Origin: Chondrosia reniformis
Taxonomy: Eukaryota; Porifera; Demospongiae; Chondrillida; Chondrillidae
Reading direction: 5' to 3'
Assembly (NCBI GenBank): GCA_947172415.1
Contig: OX359193.1
Span: forward strand, 1,792,501-1,856,500
Length of the DNA stretch: 64,000 bases
The notes beneath the pieces are model-generated. The model was not told where the DNA came from. It saw only the letters and a list, made by a program, of their open reading frames with translations, and searched no databases. Shown here piece by piece: positions 36,053 to 48,071 of the stretch. Positions within the stretch are counted from its first letter, which is position 1; every line of letters starts with the position of its first letter. Made by a program: the position numbers and the translations under genes.

Positions 36053-39000
36053 TCAGATTCCAAATTTGTGTAACAGTTGTTTATTTAGTTTCTTTCCACT
36101 ACTCCAAGTACAGTCTTCTGTTGGGTTGGAAAAGTGTACTCCAATGAGTTGGTACCTCCCTTTCAGGTCACTTTGGGCATCTTTGGACTTGAGAAGGAAG
36201 ATTGGGGAACCAGGAGTACCCTCCATTGTATAGTACAACTCCTCTAATGAGAGAAGCATAGAAGAAATAATGGATAGGTTAGTTAGCACATGCTCATAGA
36301 GCAGTGGTAGGATGTAACACCTATATACTGTAATACTCATCTGATATATATGTATATGCATATATGAAGGACTCACAGAAGATCAAGAAGGAGACAAAGA
36401 TTCCCAGGGTCATTGATGAAGGTGACAATCAAGAGCTGACTTTATTGATGCATTGGTTTTAATAAAAAGAAGACTTACCTTCACTTGAACCACGAAGTAT
36501 ACCAATCTGTAACTCAAAATGGTCTTTATGTGATCCCTCAGAAGGGGCCAGAACAACAGCCAGCGTGCTTCCATTGCTGGTATTGCCACTTGCAAGGTCA
36601 TCCACTTGCAAGGGTAGTATATTCTTATTTAACCAACTTTTGATGGCCACAAAATGCTATATTAATAAATAAATAGTATATGTATACACATAATATGGAG
36701 AGGTCATTTACATCAAGAGTATATGTACAAAAGATAGGAGTGTGAAACTGGATATATGTACCTTGTACAGCATTTCAATGCATCACAAGTAGGCATGGTA
36801 CGTAACTATGTTAATATTCCTTTGTAAAGGCAATGTTAATATCCTTACTATGCATTCATGTGATGTGTTAATATGTCATTTTAGAAAAATGCTGCTAACC
36901 TGTGAGGATACAGGCTTATCTCTTATGTACTCTTACATGTATATATGCTAAACCTTTTCCTATTTTACTTACTCCAACTACAAATATTGAATCTACAGAT
37001 AAATTTCGAAAGGATGCCGTAGCTGTAGTATTCTGCAATTTCTCTGAAGTCTGAGATGTAAATAGTAGTTTGCATTTCTTTTTATTGCATGTATCACAAA
37101 TCTTGCGCTTTAGTAAACTAGTGTCTCTATCTTGTAATACTCTCCACTCCTCTTGGGAGTAAAGGATCTCACTGCAGGTGATCATATACACATTATCATC
37201 TTCATCATCATCAGAATCTACCACAGATGGCTGAATTTGCATAAAGAAGGCACATCCTCTGTGTCTGGAAGGAGGCATAAGTACATACATAATCACTTTG
37301 ATTATTCATAAGAACGGTAAAATCTCTCTAATACACAGCTGCATATATAGTAACTGCAGCATGGACTAGCTATATAACCACTGATCATATTACAAGTGTA
37401 TATATGTAAACATATTAGTGAGGTTGGTAGATTAGTGAGATTGATAGTTTAGTGTGGTTGGTAGATTAGTGGGGTTGGCAGTTTAGTGTGGTTGGTGGAT
37501 TAGTGAGATTGGTGGTTAGTGAGGTTGGTGAATTAGTGAGGTTGGTAGATTAGTGAGGTTGGCGGATCCATTAATATATGTACATACCTCAAAGAAATAC
37601 TGCCAATTGATCCTAGAATTCTCATTATTTCATTCATGCACAAACTTTGAGGAGAGGTTACTGCTAAGTTGTTCTCTGGTGTTCCTAATGTAGTGGATCT
37701 AAAGTCAGTTGCTCCAGTCACTTGAGTAGAATTTACTGTGTGTACTTTACTATCTATATAAGGACATATAAAGGATCATTTATATGTGGTTTGCTGGAGG
37801 TTGTTTTAATGGGGAGTTTGTGCAATTTGCTACTGCACTACATGTAACATTTTGAGTCAGCTGTCCGGTATATACTGTAGCTTATATAACACTAAGAGTG
37901 TATGTATTAAGAAGCACCAAATAGCCGCACACAGAGGTCAGGAATGACATAAAAGTTTGAGATATTTTGTGGGAAAGTAAAACCCCCTTTAGAAATTATT
38001 AAAAACATTTCTAAGATTAATTACTTAGCTGTAACGTCACTGGTGTGCTTGCTTAAATTTATTGTCACATTAATTGGGTCCTAAAAATTTATACTATTAT
38101 ATTTTAACTCGGATAATCTAGTCATCTATCAGATGTAGCTGGATAATAGAGTTCTCATAGCCCAAGGTGACCAGAATTAGGATTTTATGTATAATTCAGA
38201 TGCATTTGTATAAAGTAAACCTTCAGAAGGGGACGGCAATTCTTCTAAATAAGATGTCATGTCTTCTTCAAAGTTAGTGTCAGCTTCACTTTTACTAATT
38301 TCAGAACATTCCTCAGATTTGTCTAGACAAATTACATAACATTTGATTAATCTAAAACAACGTATTATTCTTATGTGCTGCACCTATTCTACAGTTAGAA
38401 ACTGAGACATATATACATACGTATATGAGTTCTGTAACTCTGTATCTAAAATAACTCATTTTGTTGAAAGTACACAATTTACCATATTGCTTAAGGAAAT
38501 CTGTAATGTTGCCTGCTATTCTTTGGTTGTTTGTGTGAGAAGCCTCTTCTTTTAATGCTTCTGCCAATAGCATCAGTTTTCCTTTGCCACAGTCACTGTT
38601 CATGGCTTTATACACTATTTCATTAGCAGCACATCTTTGATATCTCTGAATATCAGCCATTTCATCACCGCTTATAACACCTTTGTTGTGCAAGTGAATA
38701 ACTATTTTCTTCACATCACAGTTTTCTGTAAAATCTTTACTTATTTCTTTTAGAAATTCTCGAACCTCAGCTGCACTGGGAGACTCAGGAGGCTTACCTA
38801 TATATTATATGTATACATATGTATGTAAATAATGTGTATATACGTACCTATATGTAAGTATGTTATATATATTTACTAACTAATTATACGTAGGTACAAG
38901 TAATTTAGAAGTAGGGATGGCAGTGCTGAAACAGTAACTTGCACATATTGAAAATGTAATGAAACAAGACAGTGATCATGTGATAAGGTTACCTTATAGA

Positions 39001-42000
39001 AGTGGCATAGTGAATTTTAAGTGACTTAACCATGCACATCACTTCTGTGTTTAGGCACATCATCCCCACTTCAGCTATCATTGTGTGCCCAAACATAGAG
39101 AGTGAGGGATAGACATTATATATACAGTACATATGCATATACGAATGTATTGTACTCCCCTGCTGATTTAGCTGGCTCAAATAAATCAAACTTGTAACTT
39201 TGCTTAAACAGTAATTATTATTAGTGATGGTGGATTGACATAGCTTGTAAGGAACTCTGTTTATAACTGCAGTCAAATGCAATGACTGTTATAGGCTGCC
39301 TATGTACAACTGCTTTATGTAAAGACACTGTAGGTTTAACACTTAGGTGTAGCCATAGTATTGACATAATTATGATTGATTGGTATATAGCAGGTCGCTG
39401 AACAATAGCTTTTGTTGTAATACCTACCTACGTACATTAGAGTTGATTGAGTTGAAAGAGGAAAGTCTTTCGAAAGTACTCAAATGAATCGCAGGTCTTA
39501 TAAATGCATTGGATATTTATCATGAATTCAACAAACACACCTTAACACTTTAAGTACTACATACATTTATGAATAAAAGTTAATTGCCCTGAGCCATGCA
39601 AATGCTATGATAAACAAAAGCCAAGTTTAAAGACTTCGGTCACTGGGCTGGTTTGGTGTAATATATACTTACCAGTGATTATTTTGCTTACATACATTCT
39701 TATACATATTGCATTAACATATATAGGAATAATGAACTGACCTATAGTGTTAATTGCATTTAACATCTTGCCTTCAGTTTCATGTGTATCACTAACTGTA
39801 TATGGAAGGGATTCGAAACTTGTATGTCATGTTAAGTGTTCACAAAAGAAGGAATATAACTTTAATAAAAGCTAGCTAACACAGAAAGATAAAGTTGTTC
39901 TATTTGGCTAGAGCTAGTATACGTAGAAACTGTGCATAAATAAGTAGCCTATATACGTACATACGTACCTTGTATAGGAAAATTCTGTTTAAGAGAGTTA
40001 TTAGACAAGTTGCTGTCTGCACGATTTGGACCTATATACATGTATATACAAGGACATACATGACACCATAAACACATATGTATGTATGTATATCATTATG
40101 GAATATATACTCTATTAGGATTGCAAAAAATAAAAACATAAAAGACAAAACTTTAAATATACACGAAACACAATGGCTAGCCTGTTATACAGAGCAGAAT
40201 TGGTTGAGAAGAAGAGTAAAAAGGCTACCAAATGAAAGCAAAATGAGGGAAAAGACCAAAATTTAGAGATTTCAAAGAAGCATTGTCACTGATTATTTTG
40301 TGTACTAGTATAGAGAGTCTATGACATTTTAATTATTAAAGTCTCTAACTTACTAACTAAATTAAGCAACATGCCACCCTTTCTAATCTGCCAACCTCAC
40401 TAATCTGCCAACCTCACTAATCTGCCAACCTCACTAATCTGTCAACCTCATTAATCTGCCAACCTCACTAATCCGCCAACCTCACTAATCCGCCAACCTC
40501 ACTAATCCGCCAACCTCACTAATCCGCCAATCTCACTAATCCTCCAACCTCACTAATCCATCAACCTCACTAATCCGCCAACCTCATTAATCTGCTAACC
40601 TTACTAATCCATCAACCTCACTAATCCACCAACCTCGCTAATCCACCAATCCCACTAATTTGCCAACCTCACTAATCCGCCAACCTCACTAATCCGCCAA
40701 CCTCACTAATCCGTCAACCTCACTAATCTGTCAACCTCACTAATCTGCCAACCTCACTAATCCGTCAACCTCACAAATCCGCCAACCTCACTAATACGCC
40801 AACCTCATTAATCCATCAACCTCACTAATCCACCAACCTCACTAATCTGTCAACCTCACTAATCCACCAACCTCACTAATCCACCAACCTCACTAATCCG
40901 TCAACCTCACTAATCTGCCAACCTCACTAATCCGTCAACCTCACTAATCTGCCAACCTCACTAATCTACCAACCTCATTAATCTGCCAACCTCACTAATC
41001 CACCAACCTCACTAATCCACCAACCTTGCTAATCCACCAATCCCACTAATTCACCATATTTTCCCCCAAACTAATTGTGGTGGATTGTTGAGGTGATACT
41101 ATGTACAGTTGTGTAATAATTAAGTGATCAGGTCAGTTACACATTGCTTTCATTCTATAGCATGTCAGAGAACTTGATAACTAGTTCAATATCTGGTAAA
41201 GGTTGTTAGGGAAATAATTATCTACAATGATATTAGCTTCAACCACCCCAAATGTTATATATTATTACTGGCTAAACTAACTCTGACCTTGTGGTCCATT
41301 TTTTCCTGAAACATCATCTTCTGCAACTAAAGGATCTGTCTCTACAAGTATATTAAGAAGATAAACTATATATATCACAATCATCATACAAAATCACTTA
41401 GCTAATGGTGACTATACCTTCAGAAGGGACAATTGGATTTCCTGAATTAAACTTTCTAGTTCCTGAAGTTACTGTGGCTATTAAATGACATCATACACCA
41501 TAAAATGTCACATGACAGAGGAAGAGGGTCCACACAATGTATGTACACATGTAATAATGCACTACCTAACCATGTTGGAATGCATAGCTTTCATGATAGT
41601 AGCTTTCATGTAAGATTACAGTTCCTACAAAATATTGTAATATGTACATGGATAATATCCATCGAATACTGCAAGGGTTCACATCATTTTTACCTCCAAA
41701 AGTTTTAAAGTGGTTATCCCTCACCAAACCAAAATTCAGTTCATTCAAAACTTCATAAAGTACTATAGGTGTTGCTTGATGTCCTTTCTTGCTTCTCCAT
41801 TTCAAGAATGCTGCATTCAACCGTTCATAATCATTCTCTTCGTCTTTAATTTTGTTAATGTCATCTTCTGATAGTTTCAATTCTCTAGCAATTTTTTTCC
41901 ATTCCTTTTGAAGGTCAGACTCATTAGCAATCCTGTGTAGAGCTAGGTTGGGCACTGAAATCCTGCATGCTAGGTATACAATGCAAGTACATCTACAAAT

Positions 42001-42368
42001 CTTTAGTATGAAATTAATAAGTTTTTGTTGATGGAGAGCTCAAGTTCAATTTCATCATAAACACAAAAAACTTGATAGTATGCAAGCACTTAATTTCAAC
42101 AGATCATCTACAGTAAGTGTATTATCATCATCTGGATCTGAACTTACCTGGTATTTCCTGATAGTGCTGACGCCTTTCAAAAGTTGCAAAACCTACAAAG
42201 ACAGACTTGTTAGAAGAATAAACGTGTACTAATAAGCACTTGTATACAAATTTGCCTCTGAATTAAATGCTGCAACAGCTCATTGTACTGACCTGCTTCA
42301 GATTGCCCTCTTGGCTGCTGCTCCGGTACCGATGTCATTACAGTAGATCTGCCTCCTCCATATACCAT
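36053..42368 (-). CDS. Death domain + CARD-like + degenerate trypsin-like protein
   Basis: Predicted 618-residue intracellular signalling protein. Thirteen exons: 42368-42293, 42192-42148, 41954-41694, 41477-41418, 41341-41288, 40031-39969, 39795-39742, 38797-38483, 38322-38221, 37753-37588, 37264-36973, 36656-36479, 36243-36053; all phases join, 1857 nt with stop. Residues about 41-127 form a Death domain (LHRIANESDLQKEWKKIARE, LKLSEDDINKIKDEE, AAFLKWRSKKG). Residues about 210-308 look CARD-like (IVIHLHNKGVISGDEMADIQ, LMLLAEALKEE). Residues about 400-618 resemble a trypsin-like fold: GCAFFM, MITCSEIL where a protease has TxxHxL, and GTPGSPIF with the nucleophile-type Ser followed by YQLIGVHFS. 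Glu replaces the expected His, so catalysis is doubtful. Acidic Ser-rich linkers (SEECSEISKSEADTNFEED) lie between. Domain names are by eye; the trypsin-like call is the least certain. Confidence 0.72.
36362..36420 (+). mobile_element. Dispersed repeat family R1, copy 2 (5' fragment)
   Basis: GGACTCACAGAAGATCAAGA through GATTCCCAGGGTCATTGATG; only the first 55-60 bp of the element. In intron 12 of the Death-domain gene. Confidence 0.65.
37414..37563. repeat. 18-bp minisatellite, GTGAGGTTGG orientation
   Basis: About eight imperfect units of GATTAGTGAGGTTGGTAG. It is the reverse complement of the larger array at 40376-41056 in another intron of the same gene (intron 10 here, intron 5 there). 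Confidence 0.9.
38915..39080 (+). repeat. Dispersed repeat family R2, copy 5
   Basis: GGGATGGCAGTGCTGAAACA, GAAAATGTAATGAAACAAGA, GTGATCATGTGATAAGG, AGAAGTGGCATAGTGAATTT, CACTTCTGTGTTTAGGCA. In intron 7 of the Death-domain gene. Confidence 0.6.
40376..41056. repeat. 18-bp minisatellite, CCAACCTCACTAAT orientation, about 38 copies
   Basis: Unit CCAACCTCACTAATCYRY with variable last bases (CCGC, CTGC, CCAC, TCGT). Occupies much of intron 5 of the Death-domain gene. Not a CRISPR: there are no unique spacers. Confidence 0.96.
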
Positions 42369-43699
42369 GGCTACAAAGGCAAGGGTGTAGAAACCTTTGT
42401 TAGTTTGGGGGGGGGGGGGGGGTTGAGAAATTTTTTATTGTACTTTTCTTGTGGTGTATTATTATATTGTATGTAGCCTATTCTTTTAATTTTAGCTTTA
42501 TTCCTTTATATATAATGCATTCTACTAAATAAAATTAATGTAAACGAAGTACAGGACTAGAAAATTGGGGAGCTTCTTACCCCCCAACCCCTGCCCCTCC
42601 CCCTCCCCCCAAAAAAACATAATTTAAAGGTACGTGAACCACTGAAAATTAGTGAACTTTAAGATCTGAACTGAAGCTGATCCTAAATCTATAATTAGTC
42701 TTTAACAGTTGAGCATATAATAATATCACTTATATAACGTTAGTTGCTTCTTACGATCGGATCGATACTCTTGCCTTTGCCTTTCAGAATAAAAGCCACT
42801 TGAATTTACAGCATACTACAGAGGAATGGTATCAAATCAGTAACAATATGTAGTTTCCTCATGTTAAACGTACGCTTCCATTCATTCTGATACGTTCCTC
42901 TTTATGAGCCTGTGTACCACAATCAGCGTGCTACCAAAGGCTTCTTTCACCAATAGATTTCGGGTAATTCTCAGGAATTTATAGAGGAACGGCAGTGAAA
43001 GTGCCCTTGGAGACTTAAAGTATTTAACTTGTGAGAAGTTTCGCTACGTAATGCATGCAGAAGGGAAATCCCAGAGATTCCTGTGTTGTGTAACCCATTA
43101 CCTTTAGCAGCCTACGCTAGCATCCCCATAGTTATGACGTCATGTTATGCCATGATGCGCTAAGGTCACAATAGCCTTATCACTTATTATACCGTTTACA
43201 TACTGTTTCTTTCGAATTATTACAAGCACTGCCATTCTTAATTTGAACATTAATGTTGTGATGTCTTATTTACTTGGTGTTATGCAAAACTGTCTAGCCA
43301 GATGTAATCTTTTTCATAAAATTGTTAAGTTTCAGAATTTACCATTTTTGTATATTATTAATGATTTAAGTGCATTGTGTGCAGTTGCACATTACGGATA
43401 AATTTTGCCCCATGCAGCACTATACAATAAACATTGCCATCAGTTCTAATATATATATATATATATATACAGTAGCATGAAGTAGTATATACTTTAAATA
43501 GCCTGGTTCTTCAGACGTGTTATATACTTAAATAATGAAGTGATAAGGGGTTTATACTTAAATAATACGTAACTTGAACTGTATACTGTTGCAAATGAAA
43601 TCAAATGTACAAATGTGCAAATAAAACAATTAAATACAAAATTATGTGATTAGACTAAAAGTGATCAATTGAGTGCAAAATCCATGATTAAAGAGTTAA
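42369..43699. other. Spacer upstream of the Death-domain gene
   Basis: Presumably contains its promoter and perhaps a 5' UTR exon (TTTGTAG acceptor just before the ATG on the minus strand). It holds a run of about 17 G at 42406-42422 and C-rich tracts at 42580-42610. Region 42880-43190 is less AT-rich but no coding frame is recognised. Confidence 0.4.
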
Positions 43700-44218
43700 C
43701 TATCCAGCCAATTTCATGCTATTGATGTTACGCATTGCAAAACCCAAGGCATCAATTTCCCAACCTTTACGTCCAAATATACCAGCACAAAAGCCCGACC
43801 CAACTGGGAACTCAATTTCACCCAGTAAAGCATCCTTTTTTTCTACAACAGCTTCAATGTGTCTGCCGGATTCCATATCAATTACCACACCGCCTAAGAG
43901 TGGGTTATCATATGCCGGGGACCGACTTGGACTAAGAGTAATCTTTTTAAAAACCTCTTTTCTTGAAAAATTGAATTTAGCTACAAATTTGTGATCCCTA
44001 GAGTGAAGCGGTCTGCCAAATCGTTCTAATTTCCCGTCACTTAGCTTCAGTTCAATGGCTTGAATTCGATCTGTTTGTAGAAAGAATTCAATTTCTTGAA
44101 GATATACAGCTCCTTCCCCTATACATGAGAATTGGTCACCACCTGATCCCCCAATAGCTAGATTGCTGGAAAACTCGTTTGGATTAACAGCTAAGCATTT
44201 CTGCCGATGAGCCGCCAT
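43700..44218 (-). CDS. Jacalin-like lectin domain protein, intronless
   Basis: A single open frame of 172 residues starting in a good context (AAAATGGCG). The fold pattern matches jacalin-related lectins: IGGSGGDQFS near the N-terminus, alternating beta-strand hydrophobics (VYLQEIEFFLQTDRIQAIEL), a GVVIDMESGRHIEAVV turn, and the C-terminal GIFGRKGWEIDALGFAM, which corresponds to the GxxGxxxDxIG strand of the family. Such proteins bind sugars; the specificity cannot be read here. No signal peptide or membrane segment, so probably cytosolic or nuclear. It is the only clear intronless gene in a window where all others are split, which could mean a retrocopy or simply a short gene. Confidence 0.65.
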   Translation of the reverse strand: MAAHRQKCLAVNPNEFSSNLAIGGSGGDQFSCIGEGAVYLQEIEFFLQTDRIQAIELKLSDGKLERFGRPLHSRDHKFVAKFNFSRKEVFKKITLSPSRSPAYDNPLLGGVVIDMESGRHIEAVVEKKDALLGEIEFPVGSGFCAGIFGRKGWEIDALGFAMRNINSMKLAG

Positions 44219-44316
44219 TTTTATTGTAAACCGCTCGGTGCCGAAAACGATGAATTATGCGTGTACAAAAATGGCTGCCACATGCAAGTATTAGTTAAAA
44301 CCTATATTGTCTCATT
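44219..44316. promoter_or_regulatory. 98-bp bidirectional promoter region (jacalin-like / INO80E)
   Basis: The start codons of the two divergent genes are only 98 bp apart, so transcription initiation for both and both 5' UTRs must share this stretch (CCGCTCGGTGCCGAAAACGA, AAAATGGCTGCCACATG). No TATA box seen. Confidence 0.6.
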
Positions 44317-47092
44317 ATGGACTACAAGAATCATTATCGGGCATATAAACGAAGGCTGAAGTTACTAGTTTATGTAAGTCATACATATCAGATTTATAAT
44401 TGCATCCGTTACTTTAACCCTTTGTCATTCTAAATAATCTATTTCATTGCCACGGTGCCGCCTTTTCTTGTTGCAGGAACAGGAGTACTTTAAGAAAACG
44501 CTCGAAAAATGCGAACACAAACTTTTAGTAATGGAAAGAGATAAAAGGTGTGTCCAGATGGGCTGATTTAGCTTCGTAAAAGGGTTCACAACGTTAAAGT
44601 GTATACTTGTACTAGGTTAATTCCAAAGTACTGTAATCAGACTCTCTAAGTACTAAATAAGGTGCATCTATTCTGTAGCTACCTGTTGGACCAACTTCTC
44701 AGATATGAGCAAGTATCTCCATCTGGTGAGGAGTGCATAAAGAGGCTTTAACTTGCTATAGTCTAAAAGAGGTTTCAGATTAGTACTTTGATAATTTTAG
44801 CTTCCTTGAGGATAAGCCTAGTCCACTTAGGCAAACTTTTCCCTTGTACTTGTGTCTGCATGCACTTTATTGTATGTGTTTTGCAAACTGTAGAGGATGA
44901 TAGCTCAGATGATTTAAGTGAAGATGACTTTCTCCCTGTCACTCTTGCACCTTCCAAACACACGATACCCAACACCTCGTCAGCTGGCAAAGCTGCTCCT
45001 AGCAAAAGAGAAACTAGCAAAGCCCCTAAGGCACCCCTAGCTGGGAAGAGGAATGCAAAAGGCTTCCTAAATGCTAGAGAAGGTTTAAAGAAATCTGGAA
45101 CAAAGAGGGAAGCACTCTCTTCTCGCTCTATGCAAGCTAAAAGAGAGAAAATTACGGCAGCCAAAGCCGCCAAGGCTGGTAAATCGCCTGCCAAATCTAC
45201 CAAAGTGAATGCAGTAACAGTACCTTCAAATAAGAACAATTTAACTGATGATGAAAATGATCAGCTTGTTATATCCCTTCCAAGACCTGGGCCAGCTGTA
45301 TCCAAGAGCCCGGGGCCCATCCCAATTGCCCCTCCCTCACAATTTCTAGATACAAGTTCGAGTGCTAGCAGTGGTGACTCCAGCAGTAGTGACTCTGACG
45401 ACAGTTCAGATGGCTCAGATAGTGAAACTGACCCTACTAATTTATCCACCCGGCAGACTGAGGTCACTGAGGTCATAAAAGTAAATCCTAATTCTACCCA
45501 TGCCTTTATAGAAGGTGAACATGCATATGGTGCAAAAGTAGATTTATCAGCAGCATCTACCCTTTTAACGGGAAGAGAGCTAAAAGGGGTTAGTGTAGTT
45601 AAGTTTGCAGAAATTAATTCAGAACAGCCAAAAGTAACTGCCAATGTCACCACCAAGCCAACTCCACAACGCCCTTCAGTTTTAGTTGTAAGTCTCCTGC
45701 TCTCCATTTTGTATGCATGTGCTACATTACTGTATGTACATACGTACTGTATATTTATTGAGGTAATCTTGTGTACCTTGTTGTTGTTAGTATAACCTGA
45801 TACGCAAATGTGATTTTCCTTGACTGTATGCCCATCCTCCTCATTTTAAACTCATTTTAATAGTTTTAGCCATTAAGGTTGCTATTTTGAAGATTGGCTG
45901 CATTCACATCTTGTTATTTTCCATTATCTAGAGTACAATTAAAGGACAGACTATTGGAACCATCAAATCTCCACTTACCAGTCCGTCTTCTTCCTCGCCT
46001 GGCACTCCAAGCGGGTTCTATAAGTGGAGTAGCCGACCAGATGTGCCTAGCACACAGGATGGCAGACAGGTGAGTTAATCTCAGTGTTAGTTAACAAGCT
46101 ATGTAGATCAAAATCCTGTTGTTTCTAATACATTGGATGTTAGGCTATTGGGACCCCTTTCTAAATTGTCAGACTCACATATAGCAATTAGTAATATACC
46201 ATAATTTGGGAAATTTTCGTTGTTAAAATATTTTCGTGGTTCATTTGTTTGTGCTAATCAAGAAATGCGGTTGGTTTAGAGCACGAAAATATTTCACTAA
46301 ATTTATCACATGAAACTTTCCCCAATTACAGTATACGTATGTATATAATATATGTACATACGTATATGTACTGTAATACAGTATGTTGGGAAAAATTTTC
46401 AAAACATGTTTCGATGATTTCATGATAACTAATGTAGGGATCTTCTAAATATATTTATGTGTAACTTGTATACATTTGTGTATATCATGAATGTTTTGTA
46501 AGGTAATACTGCTGCCAGATCAAATGACACACTGTCTTTTGTGCGTACCTATTCAAACCAGACAGTAGTTATTACGGCCTACACATGCATAAATCCCTAG
46601 ATTTAGCATAGAGAGCCACAAGATTCACAAAAGATCAAGAAAAAGACTAAGATTCCCAGGGTCACTGATAAAGGGTGGAATTCCCAGAAACAGGTGTCTG
46701 GCCCAGTGGAGCAAAAGAAGAAAGAGAAAACTCCTGTATCCTAATTCCAAGCTCTCACCAGGTTTAGTTCCCTATAAGCTTTTAAATTTAATTGAGAGTA
46801 GGAAATGATGTATTAGATTCATAGGTTCATACATACCAGTCATAACTTGTGATCATAACTTGGATGACTGTGCATGTTAAAGGCTGCATATATGTACATT
46901 CATCTTTTAATTCTTTAACTTGTTTGTTACCATATGTAGTCTGTTGGATTTACACCTCTTGTTGGCAATGCTGTTGGGAACAACAATAAAGAAGAGATGG
47001 GAGAAGATTTATTAAAGACTTCTCTAAATTCTTTACGAGGATCAGCGTTTCATGCTGTTAACACAGTTAACAAAACAAATAATACTAATTAA
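44317..47092 (+). CDS. INO80E: INO80 complex subunit E-like protein
   Basis: Nuclear subunit of the INO80 chromatin remodeller. Six exons: 44317-44373, 44477-44547, 44679-44725, 44894-45687, 45932-46069, 46940-47092; 1260 nt, 419 residues. The N-terminal 65 residues carry the family signature in order: DYKNHYRAYKRRLKLLVYEQ, EYFKKTLEKCEHKLLVMERD, KSYLLDQLLRYE, then an acidic Ser run EDDSSDDLSEDD, matching the coiled-coil of vertebrate INO80E. The rest is a long disordered Ser/Ala/Lys-rich and acidic region (SSDSDDSSDGSDSETD) with a small hydrophobic block GRELKGVSVVKFAEIN; it is longer than the roughly 244-residue human protein and I do not recognise a second domain. Tail to tail with INO80B, 980 bp between stops. 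Confidence 0.82.
46610..46785 (+). mobile_element. Dispersed repeat family R1, copy 3
   Basis: ATTCACAAAAGATCAAGAAA, GGGTCACTGATAAAGGGTGG, GTGTCTGGCCCAGTGGAG, ..GGTTTAGTTCCCTATAAGC. Preceded by TAGATTTAGCATAGAGAGCC. In INO80E intron 5. Confidence 0.7.
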
Positions 47093-48071
47093 GTATTTTT
47101 ACACTCTCCATACACACTCTCACGGTATTTTATTTCTGCACCTCTTTGCATGTAATATATGTGCTTATAGCAGGAAATTTGGCAGTGCACTTATTGAACA
47201 CTAACAAAGGCTACTGATTTCTCTGAGTATTTGGAAACACTTGATCATTTGTCAGACAAGGCTAAATGTTTTGTACAACACGTATGTACAAATGATGTTG
47301 TGCATTTTTATGCACATTTACCAGTTTTCTGGTGTAGTGGAGGGAGAACCAGAAATTTATATATGTATATGCAGTGTACATACTGTATAATATACCTACG
47401 TACTAATCCAGAATTTTGCAATTGGTTGTTATACATAATATTCACAATCTATATACAACACAATGGTTACAGCAATGTATGCACTTCATATGTATGTCAC
47501 TAGCTAATGCTAAGGAAATACTCTAACTCCCGAAGATCGTGTGAATCAGTGACTCCAGACCAGACTTACTTGGACTTCTATAGCATGTGTCACTTTAATA
47601 AACAATTATTATCATTATATGTAGAGAACAGGTACACCAGAGAAAACTATTATAACCGTATATAAAGATTATGCAAAAATAGGTCAATCATGCATAATTG
47701 TATATAACAATCAAATCATAAAAGATTCCTTATTGAATATACATGTATATAGCTGTATTGTAATACAGTTTGCAATATTGCATTAGCTGGTTAAGTACGT
47801 AAACTTAATCTGTGGTCAAAGAGAAACAGGTAACTATATACTGTATGAAATAGAGTTGTAGATATACAGTACATAGGCCAGATGCACATTCTCACTTAAA
47901 AGATCTATAGTAAATGTACAGTGTCACATGTAAACCTTTTGGACCACCATAACATTGAAATTGAGTTGTTTCTTTATTAATTACTTCCTGTAAACTGGAC
48001 AATGTAATTTAGCAAACTATTATTATGTACATTTTAATTGTAATGCCGTGAGAGAATTGGATTCAATTAAA
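47093..48071. other. Convergent spacer INO80E / INO80B
   Basis: AT-rich 3' flanks. AATAAA at about 47597 may serve INO80E. No further gene seen. Confidence 0.45.

Noticed and set aside
40376..41056. Regular 18-bp array resembling a CRISPR at first sight
   Set aside because: No unique spacers between repeats, unit too short, eukaryotic intron: a minisatellite.
45261..45707. Minus-strand 148-codon frame opposite INO80E exon 4
   Set aside because: Shadow of the Ser/Asp-rich coding frame; no splice or start support.
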